A DNA stretch of 9,081 nt, taken from assembly GCA_003224835.1 (NCBI GenBank), contig QHZX01000275.1, positions 1-9,081 of the forward strand, read 5' to 3'. Shown here piece by piece: positions 1 through 5,487 of this stretch (within the stretch, counting starts at the first letter, position 1; each line of letters opens with the position of its first letter). The DNA is from Acidobacteriota bacterium. Lineage in GTDB: Bacteria > Acidobacteriota > Terriglobia > Terriglobales > Acidobacteriaceae. The translations under genes and the position numbers were made by a program. The notes under the pieces are model-generated. The model worked only from the letters and a program-made list of their open reading frames with translations, had not been told where the DNA came from and searched no databases.

Positions 1-688
1 AGTCGGTATCGGTCGCGTCGCGGCCAATACCACGTTGGCTGCCTGCTCCGCCGGACTCACTTCAATCCTTTACGGCTATTTCAAAATGAAAACTTGGGAC
101 GCCAGCTATACCACCAACGGATTTCTAGCCGGGCTGGTCGCAATCACCTGCCCGTGTTATTGGGTCAGCCCTACCGGCTCGGTGCTGCTTGGCGGAATCG
201 CCGGCGTGTTGGTCATCGTAGCCGTCGACGCGCTTGAGTATCTACGCATTGATGATCCGATCGGTGCAGTTCCCGTCCACGGTATCTGTGGTATTTGGGG
301 AACACTTTCATTGGGATTGTTTGCTTGTGGTCAGTACGGAGCCACTGGGCCGCTCGGCGCGGACAACTCCGCTCCACTTAAAGGATTATTTTACGGCGGA
401 GGAATGCAGGTGCTGAAGGCTCAATTGATTGGCAGTGCTTGCGTCACTCTAGCTACCTTCTCGGTCGCCATGGTTGTGATGTACGTGGTTAATGCAATGG
501 GTCTGCTGCGGTTGCCGGAGGAAGGCGAGTTATACGGCATGGATCTTCACGAGCACGGCATTTCGGCTTATCCGGAGTATGTCATCTCAGCTCTCGGAGC
601 ACCGGCTGGTATGTCGCAGGAATTACCAGCACTCCAGGCAAGGACAACCGCTCTGGCTGCAAAACCCCTATCACAAGCCGCTGGTTAA
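1..688 (+). CDS. amt: Ammonium channel Amt, C-terminal part (5' end outside window)
   Basis: Inner-membrane channel of the Amt/MEP/Rh family that conducts ammonium/ammonia. The frame is open from base 2, so the gene enters from the left; the TTG at 35 is an internal codon, not a start. Visible family marks are an NTTLAA segment near the edge, then NGFLAGLVAITCPC, RIDDPIGAVPVHGICGIWG and GLFACG. The His codon at 278-280 matches the second of the twin pore histidines (His318 in E. coli AmtB). Several hydrophobic spans follow. The last helix leads into a cytoplasmic tail with LPEEGELYGMDLHEHG and AYPEY, the region that contacts PII in homologues. After that motif the tail adds about 35 Ala/Gln-rich residues. 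A PII gene follows after 78 bases, supporting control of the channel by PII. The family call is very safe; the N-terminal half is not seen. Confidence 0.96.
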   Translation, partial: VGIGRVAANTTLAACSAGLTSILYGYFKMKTWDASYTTNGFLAGLVAITCPCYWVSPTGSVLLGGIAGVLVIVAVDALEYLRIDDPIGAVPVHGICGIWGTLSLGLFACGQYGATGPLGADNSAPLKGLFYGGGMQVLKAQLIGSACVTLATFSVAMVVMYVVNAMGLLRLPEEGELYGMDLHEHGISAYPEYVISALGAPAGMSQELPALQARTTALAAKPLSQAAG

Positions 689-766
689 GAGGCTTGCACA
701 AACATTGGACTGGAGGCGGACAGAGTTCGCCTCCGGGTACTCTAGAGTTCTCGGCGAGGAGATTAG

Positions 767-1105
767 ATGACAAAACTTGAAGCGATCATTCAACCCAACC
801 GATTTGAAGTTGTAAAGCAGGCTTTAATCGATATCGGTGTTGAAGGCATGACCATTTCAGAAGTGCGGGGCCATGGCAGACAGAAGGGGCACAAAGAAAG
901 CTATCGTGGCGGCGAATACAGCGTTGACTTGCTGCCGAAGGTAAAACTCGAACTCGTCCTGCAGGATAATCTTGTTCACTCAGCTGTGGACACGATCCTT
1001 AAAACAGCCGCCACCGGGAAAATTGGCGACGGGAAGATATTCCTCTACAAAGTTGAGGAAGCGATTCGTATCCGCAACCAGGAACGCGGAGCTGCCGCGG
1101 TTTAA
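767..1105 (+). CDS. glnB: Nitrogen regulatory protein PII (GlnB/GlnK type)
   Basis: Small trimeric signal protein that senses 2-oxoglutarate and ATP/ADP and binds targets such as the ammonium channel encoded just upstream. The 112-residue length is normal. Key residues are at their usual positions: Gln39, the T-loop YRGGEY with Tyr51 (the uridylylation site in proteobacterial PII), Lys58, the TGKIGDGKIF signature at 83-92, Lys90, and Arg101 and Arg103 near the C-terminus. The ATG is supported by GAGGAGA at 756-762, five bases upstream. It follows amt by 78 bases, so co-transcription is likely. The order amt then PII is the reverse of E. coli glnK-amtB. GlnB and GlnK cannot be told apart by sequence alone, but the amt link favours a GlnK-like role. 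Whether Tyr51 is modified in this organism is unknown. Confidence 0.96.
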   Translation: MTKLEAIIQPNRFEVVKQALIDIGVEGMTISEVRGHGRQKGHKESYRGGEYSVDLLPKVKLELVLQDNLVHSAVDTILKTAATGKIGDGKIFLYKVEEAIRIRNQERGAAAV

Positions 1106-1135
1106 TTCCAGCCGCGCGCTTTGGAATCTAGTAAC

Positions 1136-1166
1136 GGGAGTAGAGGAATCTGCTCCCTCCTTCTTT
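1136..1166 (+). terminator. Possible rho-independent terminator after the PII gene
   Basis: GGGAGTAG at 1136-1143 pairs with CTGCTCCC at 1150-1157, giving an 8-bp stem with one G-T wobble and a six-base loop AGGAAT. TCCTTCTTT follows at 1158-1166. The hairpin starts 31 bases after the PII stop and lies before the next gene, the expected place for the end of an amt-PII transcript. The T-tract is broken by C residues, so termination may be weak. The rest of 1106-1237 shows nothing else I can support. Confidence 0.45.
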
Positions 1167-1237
1167 GAACACCTTCATCCCCACGCTCGAACTCCGCCAT
1201 TTTCTTTCCCGGCCATTCCCGTTAAACTTGGTGCCTT

Positions 1238-1534
1238 ATGATCATTCCCACACAGCCGAATTTTAATCTGGTTAATACCGCTGAGTATCGCGAATCCTAC
1301 GCCAACAGCGTGCAAGTTCGCGTGAGTGTCTGGGACTTTTTTCTCGTCTTCGGCACCATGCAACAACAAGCCGAGAATCAGGTTGAAGTCCGCAATTTTC
1401 AGGGTGTGTACCTGAGCCCGCAACAGGCGAAAGCCTTGGCGTCGATCTTGCAGCAGAACGTGACTAATTACGAAAGCACCTTCGGCGAGATCAAACTCGA
1501 TCCGCATGTGCAAACGGCCGGCCCGGTGCACTGA
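1238..1534 (+). CDS. DUF3467 family protein
   Basis: Small soluble protein of 98 residues that matches DUF3467, a family of unknown function. The family pattern I recognise runs YANSVQVRVSVWDFFLVFG (about residues 21-39), then a short strand with VEVRNFQGVYLSPQQAKALASIL (about 48-70), and ends QNVTNYESTFGEI. No signal peptide, membrane segment or metal site is visible. The ATG at 1238 has no strong Shine-Dalgarno, but the homologous region begins about 15 residues into the protein, so a much later start is unlikely. Its stop overlaps the most likely start of the downstream glycosyltransferase, which suggests translational coupling. I do not know its role; the short size and predicted strand-rich fold give no catalytic hint. 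Confidence 0.8.
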   Translation: MIIPTQPNFNLVNTAEYRESYANSVQVRVSVWDFFLVFGTMQQQAENQVEVRNFQGVYLSPQQAKALASILQQNVTNYESTFGEIKLDPHVQTAGPVH

Positions 1535-3183
1535 GTCTGCCCAGCAATACCCAACTCGCGCCTGTTAAAACAGCCGCTCTGTTTCTGCTCTTTGCGGTCC
1601 TGCTCATTGCATTACACGCTCCGCTCCTTCGGCTTCCCTATTTCTGGGACGAGGCCGGATATTACGTTCCCGCCGCCCGCGACCTGCTTTCCGGTTCGCT
1701 AATTCCATATTCCACGCCGTCAAATGCGCATCCTCCGCTGGTGATGGCTTGGCTGGCGCTCTGCTGGAAAATGTTCGGCCAAACTCCGCCTGTGACTCGT
1801 TGCGCAATGCTGCTGCTGGCGGCATTTTCTCTGCTTGGATTTTTTCGCCTGGCGCGAACGGTTGCGAATTCAACTGTGGCCGCGTGCAGCACGTTGCAGG
1901 TGGCAATCTATCCAGTTTTCTTTGCGCAGAGCTCGCTTGCGCAGGTAGACCTTCCGGCGGCTGGGCTGATCTTCTGGGGTTTGGAATCCTATTTGCGTAA
2001 CAGAAGAACTCTCGTGGATGCACGGGCACCCTGGCCCGCGCTCATCTGGTTCTCGCTGGCGGCGCTCGCTAAAGAGACTGCAATTTTGGTCCCCTTGGCC
2101 CTTCTGTTGTGCCAAGCTCTTTCTAGAATTTCGAATATTTCTTCAGCTTCTCATTCGCAACCAGCTTCAGATGGAAAGCAATCTGCTGTTCACCCAGGTG
2201 CTGAAAAACCTTCAATCGTTCGATCATTGGCTCTACTCGTCCCAGCCATCCCACTCGCCCTGTGGTACGCCTACCACTACGCTCGGACTGGATTTGTTTT
2301 CGGCAATCCGGAATTCTTTCGTTACAACGTTCAACAAACGATGCACCCGTTGCGAATACTACTTGCCCTGCTGTTACGCATTTGGCAAACCCTTGGATAT
2401 CTCGAACTCTATGTACTGACGCTGGCATGCGGGGCTGCAATGATCTTCGTCCCGATCAAAGACGCTCATGGCGACCGCCCGCGAATTCCGCTTCCCGGTC
2501 AATTCACTTTTCTTACAGTTGCGATCGTTTATTTGATCAGCCTGTCCGTTGTCGGGGGCGCAGTACTTGCCCGTTATATGCTTCCAATTGTCCCATTGGT
2601 GATCCTGGTTTGCGTCTCAACTATCTGGCGGCGCCTGCCTGCGTGGAAGCCAGTCATCGCCATAATCGTGCTGGCGTTCGTCTCTGCGTTATTCGTAAAT
2701 CCCCCATACGGATTCTCTCCAGAGGACAATCTCGCGTATCGCGACTACATCCGCTTGCATCAGCGCGCCGAAACCCTTCTCGCGCACCGATACCCCAACG
2801 CCCGCGTGCTCACCGCATGGCCCGCTAGCGACGAACTCACTCGCCCATACCTGGGCTACGTAGCGAAACCGATGCAGGTGCTTAAGATCGAAGATTTTTC
2901 TGCCGAGCAAGTGCTCTCCGCAGCCGACGCCCGCTCCCGCTTCGACGTGGCGCTAGTCTTTTCCACCAAGTACCAACCCGAACACACCAGTTTTGACCAA
3001 TGGCGACTGTGGCAGAAATGGAAATCCCGCTACTTCGGTTTTCACGTGGACCTCACGCCCGAAGTCGCTGCTCGTGTCTTGGGAGGCAGAGTAGTTTACG
3101 TCGACCGTAAACCGGGCCAGTGGATAGGAATCATTGAAGTAGAAAAGATCGAAGAGGCGAGCATCCTTCTTCACCGCCAATAA
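1531..3183 (+). CDS. GT-C fold membrane glycosyltransferase (family 39/ArnT-like)
   Basis: Polytopic inner-membrane enzyme of the type that moves a sugar from a polyprenyl-phosphate carrier to a lipid, glycan or protein; donor and acceptor cannot be told here. Read from CTG 1531 it has 550 residues: a first membrane span at about 15-33, then YFWDEAGYY with the Asp40-Glu41 pair typical of GT-C active sites, then HPPL at 67-70 (compare KPPL in ArnT). Further spans follow, with AKETAI and ARYMLP motifs, then a soluble C-terminal part of about 190 residues. The GTG at 1741 cuts off the DE motif and first span, so it is unlikely to be the real start. The frame is open back to 1468 but holds no ATG, GTG or TTG before 1741. 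CTG 1531 overlaps the DUF3467 stop as CTGA. The family call is solid; the start is not. Confidence 0.85.
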   Translation: MSLPSNTQLAPVKTAALFLLFAVLLIALHAPLLRLPYFWDEAGYYVPAARDLLSGSLIPYSTPSNAHPPLVMAWLALCWKMFGQTPPVTRCAMLLLAAFSLLGFFRLARTVANSTVAACSTLQVAIYPVFFAQSSLAQVDLPAAGLIFWGLESYLRNRRTLVDARAPWPALIWFSLAALAKETAILVPLALLLCQALSRISNISSASHSQPASDGKQSAVHPGAEKPSIVRSLALLVPAIPLALWYAYHYARTGFVFGNPEFFRYNVQQTMHPLRILLALLLRIWQTLGYLELYVLTLACGAAMIFVPIKDAHGDRPRIPLPGQFTFLTVAIVYLISLSVVGGAVLARYMLPIVPLVILVCVSTIWRRLPAWKPVIAIIVLAFVSALFVNPPYGFSPEDNLAYRDYIRLHQRAETLLAHRYPNARVLTAWPASDELTRPYLGYVAKPMQVLKIEDFSAEQVLSAADARSRFDVALVFSTKYQPEHTSFDQWRLWQKWKSRYFGFHVDLTPEVAARVLGGRVVYVDRKPGQWIGIIEVEKIEEASILLHRQ

Positions 3184-3185
3184 CC

Positions 3186-3406
3186 TGTCATCCTGAGCAA
3201 AGCAGAATGATCCGTTCACGGATCATTCTGCGGAGTCGAAGGACCCCGTGTTTGCCGTAGATCAGCACAGGCATCTAGAGGTGTCCTCCCTGGAAGCCGT
3301 GTTTTTAAGAATGTCTTCGGAGACCGTGACGCTGAAGGCCCGCATGGGGTCCTTCGCCTCCGCAGGAAGTTCGCTTCGCGAATTTCCTGCTTCGCTCAGG
3401 ATGACA
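3186..3406. repeat. Nested inverted repeat (MITE- or REP-like) between convergent genes
   Basis: A 221-bp element with two nested pairs of arms. The outer arms 3186-3205 and 3387-3406 match at 19 of 20 positions and have ends reading TGTCATCCTGAGC. The inner arms 3228-3247 and 3346-3365 also match at 19 of 20 (core CGAAGGACCCC). Each side also carries its own hairpin: 3202-3214 with 3219-3231 (13 bp, loop TTCA), and 3363-3374 with 3378-3389 (11 of 12 paired, loop TTC). The central 98 bp (3248-3345) show no clear coding signal. It begins two bases after the glycosyltransferase stop and overlaps the 3' end of modC. No target duplication is obvious at its borders. From memory, sequences with this terminus recur between genes in Acidobacteria; I infer a dispersed non-autonomous repeat. 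It could also act as a two-way transcription stop. Confidence 0.8.
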
Positions 3407-4411
3407 ACAAACGAGGAAACGCGAGCGTCAGATGCAATGACATCTCCACCCCGCAGTCCACTCTTGCGACCACAATCATGTCCCGCTGCCATAGTGAGAG
3501 CAGCTGACCTGGCAGAATATTTCGTGCACTGAGACCCACCGGCACAGTCGTCGCCAGTAGAACATCTCCCGCACTGATTCCTACGCGCAGCTTTGATCCC
3601 ACTTCTGCCCTCACCAACGGTGTTTCTAGCTCCACCATTCCTCCGCCAAGTACGCAAGTCATGGTGCCGCGCTCTTCGTGGATCGACGTAACTTTCGCAT
3701 CAAAAATATTCTCGAAGCCAGCCAGTTGCGCGACGGTCTCACTTCGTGGCGCTGACATCACCTGATGCGGAGTTCCCTCTGCAATGATCTTCCCTCGTTC
3801 CAGCATCAACATTCTCTCGCCGAGCATGAACACCTCATCTCGGCTGTGAGTCACATAGAGCACCGGAATCGGCAGGGTCTGAATCGAACGTCGCAGGTCC
3901 TCGGCAATTTTCATTCCGACCGGGAAATCCAGAGCCGCCAGGGGCTCGTCCAAAAGCAAGACAGAAGGTTGTGTCAAATATCTAGCGATTCGAGCGCACC
4001 CACAACTCGCTGTTTTCGATCTTCTGTCCTCAGATCAGCCAGCCCAAATGCAACGTTCGATTCAACACTCAGATGTGGAAACAGCGCTAAATCCTGGAAA
4101 ACGTATCCGGTTTTTCTCTCGCTGGCGCTTAGATTGATTCTTTTCTCTGAATCAAAGAGCACGCGTGATCCTGAAACAATTTGCCCCTGATCGGGATCGC
4201 TTAGCCCGGCAATGCAATCCAGCAACGTGGTTTTCCCAGCTCCCGAAGGGCCGAATAAGATCGTGATTCCTCTTTCGAGCGCGAACGCAACATCCAGTTG
4301 GAAGCCCCCGTCATCGCTCACGAGCGTCCGGCGTACTCGCACCTGGAGCCCGTCCCCATTAGTCGAGCCCGAAACGGTTTGCTGGTCCACGCGATTTAAG
4401 GTCGTGGCCAT
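3396..4411 (-). pseudogene. modC: Molybdate ABC transporter ATPase ModC, broken by deletion, frameshift and repeat
   Basis: ATP-binding subunit that would power molybdate import. The first fragment (4411-3974, 145 residues) has Walker A GPSGAGKT (54-61) and the Q-loop around Gln106 in VFQDLALFPHL. It stops right after ALESLDI. The second fragment (up to 3977, in another frame) starts at TQPSVLLLDEPLAALD, which holds Walker B and the D-loop, then has VTHSRDEV with the switch His and a Mop/TOBE region. The stretch that should lie between, with the LSGGQ signature, is absent: about 26 residues by comparison with E. coli ModC, near 76 bases, which explains the frame change. The C-terminus also ends early, in repeat DNA, about 26 residues short of a normal Mop domain. 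The ATG at 4409-4411 overlaps the modB stop. The transporter identity is secure (NIPG-type ModB next door); function as written is very unlikely. Confidence 0.85.
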
Positions 4412-4977
4412 AAGCTCCAGAACCTGCGGTTCAGGGAATACACGACTGATAGCAATGCAAACGCAATCACCAGCAGCACCAGCGACGTTGTATTCGCGGC
4501 TGCATAGTTCAAATCCTGCACCTGGTCAAATATGTTGATCGACATCGTTCGGGTGACGCCCGGGATATTCCCACCTACCATCAGCACTACACCGAACTCC
4601 CCAATAGTGTGCGCGAAAGCATTCAGAAGCCTCCGATCGACCGCGGAGAACGAAGCGGCAAATGGCTGCACGGCGAAAGGTAGGCTATAAAGCACCGACC
4701 CGATCACCAATCCTTCAAAAGTAAAGGCCAGAGTGTGCCCCGTCATTGATTGCCACCATCGTCCAAGTGGACTGTGCGTCCCGAGAGCGATGAGGACATA
4801 AAAGCCAAGTACCGTCGGCGGCAGCACGATCGGCAAGGCGACAACCGCCTCGCAAAGAAATTTCCACCGCCATCGTGAGAATGCAATCCAGTAGGCGATT
4901 GGCAGCCCCAGCGCGAGCAGCACCGCCGTCACAATCACCGCCAGGCGAAATGTCAGCCAAAATGCCTGCCAATCCAT
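4396..4977 (-). pseudogene. modB: Molybdate ABC transporter permease ModB with EAA loop deleted
   Basis: Membrane subunit of the molybdate importer. It reads as one open frame of 193 residues from ATG 4975-4977; homologues are usually near 225. Family marks are clear: LPIVLPPTVLGFY (48-60), SLPFAVQPF (98-106), GEFGVVLMVGGNIPGVTRT (126-144) and AAANTTSLVLLV. After SAVDRRLL (111-118) the protein jumps through Asn119 straight to AFAHTIGEFG (120-129). In E. coli and other ModB proteins about 32 residues lie here, including the EAA loop that docks onto ModC and a following helix. The loss is in frame, so the frame stays open, but ATPase coupling should be lost. Its end overlaps modC by 16 bases. 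No modA is found upstream; the next gene is divergent. No good Shine-Dalgarno is visible, and upstream in-frame codons contain no start. It could be listed as an intact short CDS; I call it broken because of the missing motif. Confidence 0.8.
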
Positions 4978-5026
4978 GAGCAGAACAGTGTAATCGCTCC
5001 AACGCGCTCTTTTTTCATTTCGGGAC

Positions 5027-5059
5027 TGTCACAGAGGGAATGTTCAGTTGTCACAGAGG
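5027..5059. promoter_or_regulatory. Two direct copies of TGTCACAGAGG, 22 bp apart
   Basis: TGTCACAGAGG occurs exactly at 5027-5037 and again at 5049-5059, a start-to-start distance of 22 bp, near two helical turns. The pair sits between divergent modB and the small DNA-binding protein gene, 50 bases upstream of the modB start codon and 62 bases upstream of the ATG at 5122. The spacing on one DNA face would suit tandem binding of a regulator to either promoter. It does not resemble the ModE box. No convincing -35/-10 pair could be placed. Function is inferred only from layout. Confidence 0.4.
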
Positions 5060-5121
5060 TTTTATGGCCGAACTCGTACCATTCGCGAGAACAGAAACCG
5101 GAGTTGCTAAAGGAAAACAAC

Positions 5122-5484
5122 ATGGAGATTCAGGAAGCCCTAGCTGTCGTACGAAAACTTGCCGATGGCATGCACCCGGAAACTGGCGAGCTCCTGCCAG
5201 GGGATTGCCTATACCAGCACCCGCAAGCGGTCCGGGCCATGCACCGGGCGATGGCTGCGTTGGAATTTCAGGAAGAACGTGAACGCGCCAAGAAATTTCT
5301 GCCGAAGAATGCGGGCAAAGCTTGGTCTCATCAGGAAGACGCGGAAATCTGCGATGAGATACGCCGGGGCATCTCCTTCGAACGAATTGCCGAAATGCAT
5401 AGTCGGACGAATGGATCGATTATTGCGCGGCTTGTGCGTCTGGGAAAAATCTCGGCCGGTCCGCAGGTGCGAAAGTCGGCGTAG
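5122..5484 (+). CDS. Small putative DNA-binding protein with SANT/Myb-like helix-turn-helix end
   Basis: A 120-residue soluble protein. The N-terminal part has ALAVVRKLADGMHPETGEL and LYQHPQAVRAMHRAMAALE (about 6-48), a module I recall at the front of various bacterial proteins. The C-terminal part has LPKNAGKAWSHQEDAEI (60-76), then ISFERIAEMHSRTNGSIIARLVRLGKI (84-110), which reads like a SANT/Myb or resolvase-type helix-turn-helix, with Trp68 and the acidic residues after it. The ATG at 5122 is chosen because AGGA at 5111-5114 lies seven bases upstream; the TTG at 5104 is too early to use that site. The stop is three bases before the secreted propeller gene, so the two may share a transcript. 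The DNA-binding role is inferred from the fold pattern alone; targets are unknown. Confidence 0.7.
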   Translation: MEIQEALAVVRKLADGMHPETGELLPGDCLYQHPQAVRAMHRAMAALEFQEERERAKKFLPKNAGKAWSHQEDAEICDEIRRGISFERIAEMHSRTNGSIIARLVRLGKISAGPQVRKSA

Positions 5485-5487
5485 AGA

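Noticed and set aside
689..766. Sigma-54 promoter before the PII gene
   Set aside because: No TGGCAC-N5-TTGC match was found in the 78-base gap; the gene may be read from the amt promoter outside the window.
1741..1746. GTG/ATG at 1741-1746 as start of the glycosyltransferase
   Set aside because: It would remove the first membrane span and the WDEAGYY catalytic motif that are clearly encoded upstream in the same frame.
3248..3532. Plus-strand open frame inside and beyond the repeat
   Set aside because: It starts in the repeat centre and runs antisense to modC; no ribosome site and no recognisable protein.
3262..3657. Minus-strand open frame of 131 codons across the repeat and modC 3' end
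   Set aside because: It is a shadow of modC in another frame and its last part is translated repeat DNA; no family features.
3970..3980. Programmed frameshift joining the two modC pieces
   Set aside because: No slippery heptamer is present and frameshifting cannot supply the missing LSGGQ segment.
4978..5021. Extended modB N-terminus upstream of 4977
   Set aside because: The upstream frame is open for some codons but has no ATG, GTG or TTG, and the family start matches the ATG at 4977.
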